Below are positions 8,842-19,462 of a stretch of 64,000 nt of DNA, piece by piece; the first letter of the stretch is position 1, and every line of letters starts with the position of its first letter. The translations under genes were made by a program, and so were the position numbers. The DNA is from Wenxinia marina DSM 24838 (GTDB lineage: Bacteria > Pseudomonadota > Alphaproteobacteria > Rhodobacterales > Rhodobacteraceae). The notes under the pieces were generated by a model. That model saw nothing but the letters and a program-made list of their open reading frames with translations, had not been told where the DNA came from and searched no databases. Location: positions 1 through 64,000 of the forward strand of contig NZ_KB902277.1 of assembly GCF_000379485.1 (NCBI RefSeq). Reading direction: 5' to 3'.

Positions 8842-11250
8842 TCAGTGCGCCGTCGCGCCGGGCCCGTCGCCGGTCTGCAGCGCCTTGGCCGCCGCTGCGG
8901 CGTCCTCGGCCTCCTCGTCCCAGTCCACCGCCTCGGGCTGGCGGACGAGGGCGAGCTTCAGCACCTCGGAGACGTGGGTGACGGGGATGATCTCCAGCCC
9001 CTCCTTCACGTTGTCCGGGATCTCCGGCAGGTCCTTCTCGTTCTCCTGCGGGATCAGCACCGTCTTGACCCCGGCGCGCAGCGCCGCGAGCAGCTTCTCC
9101 TTCAGGCCGCCGATGGCGCTGGCGTTGCCGCGCAGCGTGACCTCGCCGGTCATCGCGATGTCCTTCCGGACCGGGATGCCGGTCAGGACCGAGACGATGG
9201 CGGTCACCATCGCCAGGCCGGCCGACGGGCCGTCCTTGGGCGTGGCGCCGTCGGGCACGTGGACGTGGATGTCCCACTTCTCGAACCGCGGCGGCTTCAC
9301 CCCGATGGTGGGCGCGATCGAGCGGACGTAGCTGGACGCCGCGTCGATCGATTCCTTCATCACGTCGCCCAGCTTGCCGGTCGTCTTCATCCGGCCTTTG
9401 CCGGGCAGGCGCAGCGCCTCGATCGAGAGGATTTCGCCGCCCACGGACGTCCAGGCGAGGCCGGTAACGACGCCGACCTGGTCCTCCTTCTCGGCCAGAC
9501 CGTAGCGGAAACGCGGCACCCCGAGGAAGTCGGAGAGGTTGTCCTTCGTCACCTCGACGCGGGTCGTCTCCTTCTTGATCAGCTTGGTGACCGCCTTCCG
9601 GCCCACCTTGGAGATCTCGCGCTCGAGGTTCCGCACGCCCGCCTCGCGGGTGTAGGTGCGGACGATCTCGAGCAGGGCGTCGTCGCCCATCGAGAATTCC
9701 TTGGCGCGCAGCCCGTTGTTCTTGAGCTGCTTGGGCAGCAGGTGCTGGCGCGCGATCTCGAGCTTCTCGTCCTCGGTGTAGCCGGCGAGCGGGATGATCT
9801 CCATCCGGTCGAGCAGCGGCCCCGGCATGTTGTACGAGTTCGCCGTCGTGATGAACATCACGTTGGAGAGGTCGTACTCCACCTCGAGGTAGTGATCGAC
9901 GAAGGTCCCGTTCTGCTCGGGGTCCAGGACTTCCAGCATCGCCGACGCCGGGTCGCCCCGGAAGTCCTGTCCCATCTTGTCGATCTCGTCGAGCAGGATG
10001 AGCGGGTTCGTCGTCTTCGCCTTCTTCAGCGCCTGGATGATCTTGCCGGGCATGGAGCCGATGTAGGTCCGGCGGTGGCCGCGGATCTCGGATTCATCGC
10101 GCACGCCGCCCAGCGAGATACGGATGAACTCGCGCCCCGTGGCCTTGGCGACCGACTTGCCGAGAGAGGTCTTGCCGACGCCGGGCGGGCCGACGAGGCA
10201 CATGATCGGCCCCTTCAGCTTGGCCGACCGCTGCTGCACGGCGAGATACTCGACGATCCGCTCCTTGACCTTCTCGAGGCCGTAGTGGTCGGCGTCGAGC
10301 ACCTTCTCGGCGCCCGCGAGGTTCTTCTTGGTGCGCGACTTGGTGCCCCACGGCACGCCCAGCAGCCAGTCGAGGTAGTTGCGAACGACCGTGGCCTCGG
10401 CCGACATCGGGGACATCGACTTCAGCTTCTTCAGCTCGGCCTCGGCCTTCTCGCGCGCCTCCTTGGAAAGCTGCGTCTCGTTGATGCGCTTCTCCAGCTC
10501 CGCGACCTCGGACGCGCCGTCCTCGCCGTCGCCCAGCTCGCGCTGGATCGCCTTCATCTGTTCGTTCAGGTAGTACTCGCGCTGCGTCTTCTCCATCTGG
10601 GTCTTGACGCGCGACTTGATCTTCTTCTCGACCTGCAGGACCGACATCTCGCCCTGCATCAGGCCGTAGACCTTCTCCAGCCGCTCGGCGACGGAGAGCG
10701 TCTCCAGCAGGTCCTGCTTCTGCTTGACGTCGATCCCGAGGTGACCCGCGACGAGGTCGGCGAGCCGCGCCGGTTCGGTCGTCTCGGTGACGGCCGACAG
10801 CGCCTCTTCGGGGATGTTCTTGCGGACCTTGGCATACTTCTCGAACTCCGCCGCGACCGAGCGGACCAGGGCCTTGACGATGTCCTCGTCGCCCATCGTC
10901 TCGTCCAGCGTCTCGACCGACGCCTCGAAGAAGCGGTCGTTCGAGGTGAGGTTCTTCATGCGCACGCGGCTCTTGCCCTCGACGAGGACCTTCACGGTGC
11001 CGTCGGGCAGTTTCAGCAGCTGCAGCACGTTCGCCAGCACGCCGGACCGGTAGATGCCGTCCTCGCCCGGGTCGTCCTGGCTGGGGTCGATCTGGCTCGA
11101 CAGCAGGATCTGCTTGTCGTCCGCCATCACAGCCTCGAGCGCCCGCACCGATTTCTCGCGCCCCACGAAGAGCGGCACGATCATGTGCGGAAACACCACG
11201 ATGTCCCGCAGCGGGAGCACCGGGTAGGAGGAGTGCTGTGAGAGTTCCAT
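8842..11250 (-). CDS. lon: ATP-dependent protease La (Lon)
   Basis: 802-residue cytosolic AAA+ serine protease that degrades misfolded and regulatory proteins; in Caulobacter its substrates include CcrM, DnaA and SciP. Domains: N-terminal substrate-binding LON domain (about 1-205), coiled region, AAA+ module with Walker A GPPGVGKT at 354-361 and Walker [10 protein letters not shown], and the protease domain with the catalytic Ser in PKDGPSAG (Ser676) and the dyad Lys about 43 residues later. The ATG at 11250 has AAGGA eight bases upstream and matches the usual family start; a second in-frame ATG lies three codons upstream. The 285-base upstream gap contains a CCCAAG-A-CTTGGG palindrome (11325-11337). 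Confidence 0.97.
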   Translation of the reverse strand: MELSQHSSYPVLPLRDIVVFPHMIVPLFVGREKSVRALEAVMADDKQILLSSQIDPSQDDPGEDGIYRSGVLANVLQLLKLPDGTVKVLVEGKSRVRMKNLTSNDRFFEASVETLDETMGDEDIVKALVRSVAAEFEKYAKVRKNIPEEALSAVTETTEPARLADLVAGHLGIDVKQKQDLLETLSVAERLEKVYGLMQGEMSVLQVEKKIKSRVKTQMEKTQREYYLNEQMKAIQRELGDGEDGASEVAELEKRINETQLSKEAREKAEAELKKLKSMSPMSAEATVVRNYLDWLLGVPWGTKSRTKKNLAGAEKVLDADHYGLEKVKERIVEYLAVQQRSAKLKGPIMCLVGPPGVGKTSLGKSVAKATGREFIRISLGGVRDESEIRGHRRTYIGSMPGKIIQALKKAKTTNPLILLDEIDKMGQDFRGDPASAMLEVLDPEQNGTFVDHYLEVEYDLSNVMFITTANSYNMPGPLLDRMEIIPLAGYTEDEKLEIARQHLLPKQLKNNGLRAKEFSMGDDALLEIVRTYTREAGVRNLEREISKVGRKAVTKLIKKETTRVEVTKDNLSDFLGVPRFRYGLAEKEDQVGVVTGLAWTSVGGEILSIEALRLPGKGRMKTTGKLGDVMKESIDAASSYVRSIAPTIGVKPPRFEKWDIHVHVPDGATPKDGPSAGLAMVTAIVSVLTGIPVRKDIAMTGEVTLRGNASAIGGLKEKLLAALRAGVKTVLIPQENEKDLPEIPDNVKEGLEIIPVTHVSEVLKLALVRQPEAVDWDEEAEDAAAAAKALQTGDGPGATAH

Positions 11251-11324
11251 GCTCGTCATCCTTGTTCTATGGCAAGGCGGCCTGGTCCCTTGTTGGCAAC
11301 CCTTGGGCCGTCCCCCCGTCAGAG

Positions 11325-11337
11325 CCCAAGACTTGGG
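11325..11337. promoter_or_regulatory. CCCAAG-A-CTTGGG palindrome in the lon upstream region
   Basis: Perfect 6-bp arms around one base, in the divergent gap between lon and the 333-residue membrane gene. The CTTGGG half resembles a heat-shock sigma factor -35 element, but no convincing CCCCAT -10 partner is seen at the right spacing, so this is only a candidate regulatory site. Confidence 0.3.
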
Positions 11338-11535
11338 ACCGCGGTGGACCCGTTTCAAGCGTCCCGAGACCTGCCGGCCAGTCTGCCGTCCGGCCCCGCG
11401 GCCCGCAAGCGCGTAATCCGCCAAATTGCCGGGACGGGGTCGTCGCTCCGCCACAATCAGTTGCGAAGGCATTCGGAATGCACGCATCCGCGTCCGGCCC
11501 CCGGGCGGCGGGAGGCGCCGAACCAAGGAGGGGCG

Positions 11536-12537
11536 ATGACCGGCCCGATCACGCTCTCGCGACAGGGGCGGCGACTGGCCCTCGTCGCCGTCGCCGTCGC
11601 CTTGGCGGTGCTGCTGCGCCTCGGCCCCACCGTCTGGGCGATCTACCTGGCCGCCGTCGCCTACGTCGCCGCCGTTCTCGTCCTGCGGTTCGCGCCGCGG
11701 GCGCGGCGCGGACTGGACGCCGCCGCGGTCGGGCTGGCCCTCCCGGCGGCGTTTCCGGTGGCGGGCGACGTCTACGCGGGCCTGTCGCTCATCGTCGGCG
11801 TCACCTTCTGGCACGCAGTGCACGGCAGCCTGTCCTGGCGCGGTCCCCTGCGGGTGTCCGTCACCAGCACCACGAGCTTCCGCGCCGAACTGCCGCTGCA
11901 CGCGGCGTGGGAGAGGCTGGTTCCCGGCGCAGGGCATCCGGACGATTTCTGGACCGGGACGATGCTCGACTACGACACCGATCCGGACGATCCCATGACG
12001 CTCTACACCCGCTTCGCGACGCCGGACGGCCTGTTCTCGGAGGCGACCGTGACCGTCCTCGGCGCCGAGCCACCGGGCGAGGTGCGCTACCGCCTCGAGA
12101 CCGACGCCCGTCCCTCGGAGGAGGAGACGACGCACGTCCTGCGCCTGACGGCCGCGGGGCCCTTCGAGACGCGGGTCGGCTGCGAGGTGACGCACGAGGC
12201 ACTCACCCTCGGCGCGGCGCTCGAGTTGTGGCTCGACGACGCGGTCGGCCTCGACCTCGGGCGCGTCGCCACGCCGCTGTCGCGACGCAGCCGCTGGCGC
12301 CTGACGCGGATGTCCGCGGAGCCTGTCCCCGCGCCGCGCCGGGCCGAACGGATGCCGGTCCAGGTGCGGGAAATCGGACTGCCTCCGCAGGCCACGCCGA
12401 TCGACCGCCGCCACTCCGCTCCTGCCGCGGCGGGACAGAGGGTCATGAACACGCGCCTGCAGGACCTGCCCGATCCCGACGATTTCGAGGAGCCGCTCGA
12501 CATCATGGCGGTGATGGAGCGACTGCAGGCGAACTAG
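11536..12537 (+). CDS. Membrane-anchored hypothetical protein
   Basis: 333-residue protein of unknown function. Residues 10-75 contain three hydrophobic stretches (for example [16 protein letters not shown] and [20 protein letters not shown]) separated by a basic RFAPRARR loop. The remainder is soluble. It includes a segment with the alternating strand pattern of START/SRPBCC-like domains (about 120-230, beginning [19 protein letters not shown]) and a disordered Pro/Arg-rich tail. GGAGGGGCG precedes the ATG. Its stop codon shares a palindromic CTAG with the stop of tgt on the other strand. Confidence 0.7.
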   Translation: MTGPITLSRQGRRLALVAVAVALAVLLRLGPTVWAIYLAAVAYVAAVLVLRFAPRARRGLDAAAVGLALPAAFPVAGDVYAGLSLIVGVTFWHAVHGSLSWRGPLRVSVTSTTSFRAELPLHAAWERLVPGAGHPDDFWTGTMLDYDTDPDDPMTLYTRFATPDGLFSEATVTVLGAEPPGEVRYRLETDARPSEEETTHVLRLTAAGPFETRVGCEVTHEALTLGAALELWLDDAVGLDLGRVATPLSRRSRWRLTRMSAEPVPAPRRAERMPVQVREIGLPPQATPIDRRHSAPAAAGQRVMNTRLQDLPDPDDFEEPLDIMAVMERLQAN

Positions 12538-13664
12538 ACCGGCTCGATGTCTCCCGCCGCCCGGGCGGCGTGGAACTCCGCCTCGAACGCGGCGAACCGG
12601 CCGGCGGCGATGGCGTCCCGCATCCCGGCCATCAACTCCTGGTAGTAGTGCAGGTTGTGCCAGGTCAGCAGCATGCCGGCGATCATCTCCTTCGCCCTCA
12701 CCACATGGTGCAGGTAGGCGCGGGAGTAGCCGCGGCAGGCCGGGCAGGTGCAGGCCTCGTCCAGCGGGCGGGGATCGTCGGCGTGGCGGGCGTTGCGCAG
12801 GTTCACCTGCCCGCGTCTGGTCCATGCCTGCCCGGTCCGGCCCGAGCGGCTGGGCAGGACGCAGTCCATCATGTCGATGCCGCGCTTCACCGCGCCGACG
12901 ATGTCGTCCGGCTTGCCGACGCCCATCAGGTAGCGCGGGCGGTCGGCCGGCAGCATGCCGGGCGCGTAGTCCAGCACGCCGAACATCGCCTCCTGCCCCT
13001 CGCCGACGGCGAGCCCCCCCACCGCGTAGCCGTCGAAGCCGATCCGCGTCAGCGCCTCGGCGCTCTCCTGCCGCAGCTCGCGCGTCACGCCGCCCTGCTG
13101 GATGCCGAAGAGCGCGTGGCCGGGGCGATCGCCGAAGGCCGCCTTCGACCGCTCGGCCCAGCGCATCGACAGGCGCATGCTCTCGGCCACCCGCGCCTCG
13201 TCCGCGGGCAGCGCCGGGCATTCGTCGAACGCCATCACGATGTCGCTGCCGAGCAGGCGCTGGATCTCCATCGACGTCTCGGGGCTGAGGAAATGCTTCG
13301 AGCCGTCGACGTGACTGCGGAAGGTCACGCCCTCCTCCGTGAGCCGGCGCAGGTCGGCCAGGCTCATCACCTGGAAGCCGCCGGAGTCGGTGAGGATCGG
13401 CCTATCCCAGTTCATGAAGCTGTGCAGGCCGCCGAGGCGCGCCACCCGCTCCGCCCCGGGGCGCAGCATCAGGTGGTAGGTATTGCCGAGCAGGATATCG
13501 GCGCCCGTCGCCGCCACGCTGTCCGGCAGCATCGCCTTCACCGTCGCGGCCGTGCCGACGGGCATGAAGGCGGGCGTGCGGATCGTGCCTCGGGGGGTCG
13601 AGATGGCGCCGGTGCGTGCGGCACCGTCGGTCGCGTGCAGGGCGAAGGAGAAGCGGTCGGTCAT
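12534..13664 (-). CDS. tgt: Queuine tRNA-ribosyltransferase
   Basis: 376-residue enzyme that exchanges guanine-34 for preQ1 in tRNA-Asp, -Asn, -His and -Tyr, the first tRNA step of queuosine synthesis. Seen: the [18 protein letters not shown] start, [11 protein letters not shown] with the general acid/base Asp, FDECPALP, the catalytic nucleophile region GLAVGEG and the zinc site built from CTCPAC plus a downstream His (AYLHH). The length matches the bacterial norm. The gene product works with GluQRS (42988-43881), which adds Glu to queuosine of the tRNA-Asp found at 4854-4930. Confidence 0.96.
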   Translation of the reverse strand: MTDRFSFALHATDGAARTGAISTPRGTIRTPAFMPVGTAATVKAMLPDSVAATGADILLGNTYHLMLRPGAERVARLGGLHSFMNWDRPILTDSGGFQVMSLADLRRLTEEGVTFRSHVDGSKHFLSPETSMEIQRLLGSDIVMAFDECPALPADEARVAESMRLSMRWAERSKAAFGDRPGHALFGIQQGGVTRELRQESAEALTRIGFDGYAVGGLAVGEGQEAMFGVLDYAPGMLPADRPRYLMGVGKPDDIVGAVKRGIDMMDCVLPSRSGRTGQAWTRRGQVNLRNARHADDPRPLDEACTCPACRGYSRAYLHHVVRAKEMIAGMLLTWHNLHYYQELMAGMRDAIAAGRFAAFEAEFHAARAAGDIEPV

Positions 13665-13961
13665 GGTGGGGCGATACGGCGGGACGGAGGCGGTGTGAAG
13701 GGGCAGCCGGTGGTCGCATCTGGCTGGCAGAGATGATGCCGACCGCGAAGGCGGCGTTTGGCCGCGGCCGGACGCTCCGGCGCGGCGGTGGGGGCGCTTT
13801 ATCTCGCCTCTCCCGGACGACCTGAAGCGTCTCGCAGGTGGCGAGGAAGCGTCTGGCCGGGGGGCGGCCAGACGCTGCCCGGGCCGCTTGCGCGGCTGTT
13901 CCGGGCGGACACTTGTCTCGGGTGGGCGAAAGTCACCGGGACCGGCATCGGTGGGTTTCGC
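13665..13961. other. Gap between the radical SAM gene and tgt
   Basis: About 300 bases without a supported gene. It contains the 11-bp-stem hairpin described at 13848-13876 and presumably the tgt promoter on its left side; no clear -35/-10 pair or operator could be named. Confidence 0.4.
13848..13876 (-). terminator. Hairpin downstream of the radical SAM gene
   Basis: Perfect 11-bp stem AGCGTCTGGCC/GGCCAGACGCT with a 7-base loop, 85 bases beyond the stop of the radical SAM gene in its direction of transcription. In that direction it is followed by TTCCTCGCC, a weak T-tract, so it is a probable but not strong intrinsic terminator. Confidence 0.5.
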
Positions 13962-15047
13962 TCAGAACAGCGACAGCTGGTCCCCCGCCCGGGGCGGCAC
14001 CCGGAACAGGTCGCACCGTAGCGGCGGCAGCTTGCGGTCGAGGCCGAGGCGGCGGCAGGCGATCTCGAAGCGGTGCCGGAACAGCCGCGCCCACTCCCCC
14101 TGCCCCGTCATCCGCTTGCCCCACTCGGGATCGTAGTCGCGCCCGCCATGCAGCTCGCGCACCCGCCCCATGATCCTCTTCGCCCGGTCGGGGAAATGCT
14201 CCTCCAGCCAGTCGCGGAACAGGTCCGCCACCTCGCGCGGCAGACGCAGCACGATGGCGGAGGCGACGACGGCCCCGGCGTCGCGTCCCGCGGCGAGGAT
14301 CGTCTCGGTCTCGTGGTCCGTGAGCGCCGGCACCACCGGCGACACCATGACCCGCACCGGGATCCCCGCCTCCGACAGCCGCCGGATTGCCGCCAGCCGC
14401 CGCGCCGGCGCCGGCACCCGCGGCTCCATCGCGCGCGAGACCCTGGGGTCCAACGTCGTCACCGAGATGCCGACCCGCACGAGCCCCTCCGCCGCCATCG
14501 GCGCCAGCAGGTCGATGTCGCGCTCGATCAGCGTGCCCTTGGTGACGATCGAGACCGGGTGCCTGTGCGCCGCCAGCACCTCCAGCACGCCGCGCATCAC
14601 CCGCCGCTCTCCCTCGATCGGCTGGTAGGGGTCGGTGTTGGTGCCGATGGCGATGGTCTGCGGCACGTAGCCCCTCGCCCGCAACTCGTCCTCCAGCACC
14701 CTCGGCGCGTCCGGCCGGGCGATCAGCTTGGTCTCGAAGTCGAGGCCGGGCGACAGGCCGAGGAAGGCGTGGCTCGGCCGGGCGAAGCAGTAGATGCAGC
14801 CGTGCTCGCACCCCCGGTAGGGATTGATCGACCGGTCGAAGCCGATGTCGGGCGAGGTGTTGCGGGTGATGATCTTGCGCGGCCTCTCCACGCTCACCTC
14901 GGTGCGGATCGGCGGCAGCTCCTCGTCCCGGCCCCAGCCGTCGTCCACCGCCTCGGTGGTGAACCGGTCGAAGCGCACGGCGGGATTGTCCACCGCGGCG
15001 CGGCCACGGCGCCGCTCGGCCGGAATCGGAATCGGGGCGTCCTGCAT
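13962..15047 (-). CDS. PA0069-family radical SAM protein (COG1533, photolyase-like)
   Basis: 361-residue radical SAM enzyme. The [4Fe-4S]-binding CEHGCIYC motif is near residue 70, preceded by SINPYRG, followed by RPSHAFLGLSPGLDFETKL and IAIGTNTDPYQPIEG, the family signature. COG1533 is annotated as SplB/DNA-repair-photolyase-like, but the substrate of the PA0069 branch has not been established. The ATG at 15047 precedes the conserved region. An exact LexA operator (GAAC-N7-GAAC on the plus strand) lies 13 bases upstream at 15061-15075, so SOS control is likely, which fits a DNA-repair or damage role. Confidence 0.9.
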   Translation of the reverse strand: MQDAPIPIPAERRRGRAAVDNPAVRFDRFTTEAVDDGWGRDEELPPIRTEVSVERPRKIITRNTSPDIGFDRSINPYRGCEHGCIYCFARPSHAFLGLSPGLDFETKLIARPDAPRVLEDELRARGYVPQTIAIGTNTDPYQPIEGERRVMRGVLEVLAAHRHPVSIVTKGTLIERDIDLLAPMAAEGLVRVGISVTTLDPRVSRAMEPRVPAPARRLAAIRRLSEAGIPVRVMVSPVVPALTDHETETILAAGRDAGAVVASAIVLRLPREVADLFRDWLEEHFPDRAKRIMGRVRELHGGRDYDPEWGKRMTGQGEWARLFRHRFEIACRRLGLDRKLPPLRCDLFRVPPRAGDQLSLF

Positions 15048-15060
15048 GACGGGCACTCTA

Positions 15061-15075
15061 GAACGAAAAGAGAAC
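15061..15075 (-). promoter_or_regulatory. LexA operator (SOS box) upstream of the radical SAM gene
   Basis: Plus strand reads GAACGAAAAGAGAAC, the reverse complement of GTTC-TCTTTTC-GTTC. This matches exactly the GTTC-N7-GTTC operator known for LexA of alphaproteobacteria. On the coding (minus) strand it lies between a possible -35 (TTCAAG) and -10 (TAGAGT), 16 bases apart, where a bound repressor would block RNA polymerase. Confidence 0.7.
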
Positions 15076-15224
15076 ACTTGAAAGAAGCGGCTGCACACCA
15101 TGAGGATTTCTCATTTGCGCCGGCGTCGGTCGCGGTGCAGGCAGTGTCGGTATCCGTCCAGACCGATGACGCGTTCGGGCGCACAGGCTGGGATCAGATC
15201 ACCTGCGAGCAAAGGCGCCCCGCC

Positions 15225-15929
15225 ATGGCAGACGACAACGACGAGATCATCCTCTCCGAACTCGACGACGAGGATCTCGTCCAGCAGATGTTCGACGACC
15301 TGTACGACGGTCTCAAGGAAGAGATCGAGGAGGGCGTGAACATCCTGCTCGAGCGCGGGTGGGAGCCGTACCGCGTCCTGACCGAGGCGCTCGTCGGCGG
15401 CATGACCATCGTCGGCCGCGACTTCCGCGACGGGATCCTGTTCGTCCCCGAGGTGCTCCTCGCCGCGAACGCGATGAAGGGCGGCATGGCGATCCTCAAG
15501 CCGCTGCTGGCCGACACCGGCGCCCGGACCATCGGCAAGATGGTGATCGGCACCGTGAAGGGCGACATCCACGACATCGGCAAGAACCTCGTCGGCATGA
15601 TGATGGAGGGCGCGGGCTTCGAGATCATCGACCTCGGCATCAACAACCCGGTCGAGAACTATCTCGGCGCTCTGAAGGAGCACGACGCCGACATCCTCGG
15701 CATGTCGGCGCTGCTGACGACGACGATGCCCTACATGAAGGTCGTGATCGACACGATGGTCGAGCAGGGCATCCGCGACGACTACGTCGTGCTCGTGGGC
15801 GGCGCGCCGCTGAACGAGGAGTTCGGCAAGGCGATCGGCGCCGACGCCTACTGCCGCGACGCGGCGGTGGCGGTCGAGACGGCCAAGGAGTTCATGGCCC
15901 GCAAGCACAACCAGGCACGGGCGGGCTGA
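15225..15929 (+). CDS. Cobalamin-binding (corrinoid) protein, MetH/MtbC-like
   Basis: 234-residue protein with the two-part corrinoid fold: a helical cap (residues about 10-95, including LTEALVGGMTIVGRDFRDGILFVPEVLLAANAM) and a Rossmann-like B12 domain whose cobalt-ligating motif is DIHDIGKNLV (Asp-X-His-X-X-Gly), followed by the Ser and Gly-Gly loops MSALLTTTM and VLVGGAPL. Alone it carries a methylcobamide between partner methyltransferases. In related Rhodobacterales such free-standing proteins form part of a split methionine synthase; partner pterin-binding and homocysteine-binding subunits are not in this window. It is divergent from the radical SAM gene. Confidence 0.92.
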   Translation: MADDNDEIILSELDDEDLVQQMFDDLYDGLKEEIEEGVNILLERGWEPYRVLTEALVGGMTIVGRDFRDGILFVPEVLLAANAMKGGMAILKPLLADTGARTIGKMVIGTVKGDIHDIGKNLVGMMMEGAGFEIIDLGINNPVENYLGALKEHDADILGMSALLTTTMPYMKVVIDTMVEQGIRDDYVVLVGGAPLNEEFGKAIGADAYCRDAAVAVETAKEFMARKHNQARAG

Positions 15930-16033
15930 CGCGGGCGGTCAGCCCCCACGCCGATGGGCGGAGGGAGCAGCGCAGGCCCGACGGGGAACCGCCGCTCCGT
16001 CCGCCGCGACGCTTTCGCCCGGCGGCGGCGCCC

Positions 16034-16261
16034 CCGCACCGGACCTGTTCCGGGCCTAGCATCGGCCAGGTTCATGGAGGCCCCGGCTCAAGGCCGGGGC
16101 GGAGCGTCCGGCTCGACAAACTCGCAGACCCGTCGCCGGAGCCCCACCCGCCCCGGATCTGATCCGGGCCTAGCGTCGGCCAGGTTCATGGAGGCCCCGG
16201 CTCAAGGCCGGGGCGGAGCGTCCGGCTCGACAAACTCGCAGACCCGTCGCCGGAGCCCCAC
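16034..16261. repeat. Two tandem copies of a 114-bp unit with GC palindromes
   Basis: Positions 16034-16147 and 16148-16261 are near-identical. Each runs from CCGG(A)..CTGNTCCGGGCCTAG through GTTCATGGAGGCC, then a hairpin GCCCCGGC-TCAAG-GCCGGGGC (16080-16100 and 16194-16214), then a shared stretch including CTCGACAAACTCGCAGACCC. A third, diverging copy of the start follows at 16262. The palindromes resemble the REP-like GC hairpins common between genes of alphaproteobacteria. Confidence 0.85.
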
Positions 16262-16384
16262 CCGCCTCGGACCTGATCCGGGGCCTCGCTGGGCCAGCGT
16301 GCAACCTATCTCGTCGGGGCCCCGGCTCGAAGACCGGGGCGCGAGGCGCGTGACAATCCCGGCTCGCCCGGGGCGGCGCGTCCT

Positions 16385-16453
16385 TCAGCCCTTGATGTCG
16401 CGCCAGCGGCGGCCGTCGCGGTGGATCAGCATCTGCGCGTCCTCCGGGCCGCC
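16385..16453 (-). pseudogene. Duplicated 3' fragment of zwf (about 22 codons)
   Basis: Repeats the last codons of glucose-6-phosphate dehydrogenase, ending DGRRWRDIKG and stop, 253 bases downstream of the real stop. Over the roughly 60 bases compared, one base differs before the junction: CGG versus CGC in an Arg codon, a synonymous change. It has no start and is not expected to be translated. Confidence 0.8.
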
Positions 16454-16637
16454 GGCTCAAGGCCGGGGCGGAGCGTCCGGCTCGACAAACTCGCAGACCC
16501 GTCGCCGGAGCCTCACCCGCCCCGGACCTGATCCGGGGCCTCGCTGGGCCAGCGTGCAACCAGTCTCGTCGTGCCCCGCTCGAAGGCCGGGGCGCGAGGC
16601 GCGTGACGATCCCGGCTCGCCCGGGGCGGCGCGTCCT

Positions 16638-18089
<1,452 letters not shown>

Positions 18090-18202
18090 GGTGCCCCCGC
18101 CTGTCTGGACCACCGCGCGCATACCGTCCGGGCGGCGCCAAGTCCAGCGAGAGGCGCCCGATTCCGCCTTGCCCGGGGGGCCGCGGGCGGTCACATGGAG
18201 GG

Positions 18203-19462
18203 ATGGACAGCGCCTTCTTCGGTCTCGACCCCTATCACATCCTGCTGCTCGCCCTCGGGACCGCACTTCTGTTGTCCTACTGGCTGCCGCGGCTGATCTT
18301 CCGCCGGGCGCCGGCGGCGACGGCGTTGCTGATGGTCTTCGGGGTGCTGATGGGCTTCGCCATGCCGCAGCTCTTCACGGGGATCGACCCGACCGAGAAT
18401 CCGGCCCTGTGGGAGATCTCGGCCGAACTCGTGGTGATCGTCGTCCTGTTCGGCACCGGCCTGCGCATCGACGAGCTGGGGAGCCTGCGCATCTGGCGGC
18501 CGACGATCGGCCTGCTGGCCATCACGATGCCGCTCACCATCGCCGCGATCGCCCTCGCGGGGTGGAGCCTTGCCGGCATGACCGTCGCGGGCGCGATCCT
18601 CCTCGGCGCCGTGCTTGCGCCGACGGATCCGGTCCTCGCGGGCGACATTCAGGTCGGCCCGCCGCTCGAGGGGCGCGAGCATCCGGCCCGCTTCGCCCTC
18701 ACCACCGAGGCGGGACTGAACGACGGCCTCGCCTTTCCCTTCGTCTACCTCGCCCTGCTGATCGCCGAGCGGGGGGCGGCGCCGTCGCTGTGGCTGGCCG
18801 AGTGGCTGACGATCGACGTGGCCTACCGCATCGGCGTCGGCGTGCTGCTCGGCGCCGCCATCGGCTGGGTGCTGGGGCGCATCCTCTTCGCCGTGCCGTC
18901 GTGGAACACGCTCGCCGCGTCGGGCCCCGGCGTGATCGCTCTTGCGGGCGTCTTCATCACCTACGGTTTCGTCGAACTTCTCGAGGGCTACGGCTTCATC
19001 GCCGCCTTCGTCGCCGGCGTGGTCTGCCGCCGGGCCGAGAGCGGGCACGCCTTCCACGGCCGCCTGCACGGCTTCCTCGAAAGCGTGGAGCATGCGATCA
19101 CGGCGATCCTGCTCGTGCTGCTTGGCGGCATCATGCCGCTGCTCTGGGGGCACCTGTCCTGGCCGCACACCGTGATCGGCTTCGGGCTGATCCTGCTGGT
19201 CCGCCCGCTGGCGGGGCTGGTCGGCCTGATCCCCTCGGGCCGGCCGATGCGCGAGCGGGCGGTCGTCGCCTTCTACGGGGTGCGCGGGATCGGCTCGGTC
19301 TACTACCTCGGCTACGCCGCCACGCACGTGGAATTCATCGACGAGGGCGCCCTGTGGGCGGTGGTCGTCTTCACCATCTTCGCCTCGACCGTGGTCCACG
19401 GCCTGACGGCGAAATACAGCGTCGAGCTGCTGGAGGACGACCCCGGGGGCCGCGCCGCCTAG
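18203..19462 (+). CDS. CPA1-type cation:proton antiporter (NhaP-like)
   Basis: 419-residue membrane protein with about 12 hydrophobic segments. The ion-binding segment is GAVLAPTDPVLAGDIQVGPP (the PTDP motif of CPA1 antiporters), followed by ARFALTTEAGLNDGLAFPFV, where the paired Glu/Asn-Asp residues line the transport path. The C-terminal tail is very short, unlike NhaP types with large cytosolic domains. Expected role: sodium (or potassium) extrusion against protons and pH homeostasis. It is divergent from zwf, and its stop shares CTAG with the stop of the HNH gene. Confidence 0.9.
   Translation: MDSAFFGLDPYHILLLALGTALLLSYWLPRLIFRRAPAATALLMVFGVLMGFAMPQLFTGIDPTENPALWEISAELVVIVVLFGTGLRIDELGSLRIWRPTIGLLAITMPLTIAAIALAGWSLAGMTVAGAILLGAVLAPTDPVLAGDIQVGPPLEGREHPARFALTTEAGLNDGLAFPFVYLALLIAERGAAPSLWLAEWLTIDVAYRIGVGVLLGAAIGWVLGRILFAVPSWNTLAASGPGVIALAGVFITYGFVELLEGYGFIAAFVAGVVCRRAESGHAFHGRLHGFLESVEHAITAILLVLLGGIMPLLWGHLSWPHTVIGFGLILLVRPLAGLVGLIPSGRPMRERAVVAFYGVRGIGSVYYLGYAATHVEFIDEGALWAVVVFTIFASTVVHGLTAKYSVELLEDDPGGRAA

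Noticed and set aside
8821-11241. 806-residue open frame on the plus strand across lon
   Set aside because: It is the antisense shadow of lon. The Val/Leu/His/Arg-rich translation has no domains, and lon motifs are complete on the other strand.
13962-14811. Additional long frames inside the radical SAM locus on both strands
   Set aside because: They are out-of-frame translations of the same high-GC gene, with Arg/Pro/Gly bias and no motifs.
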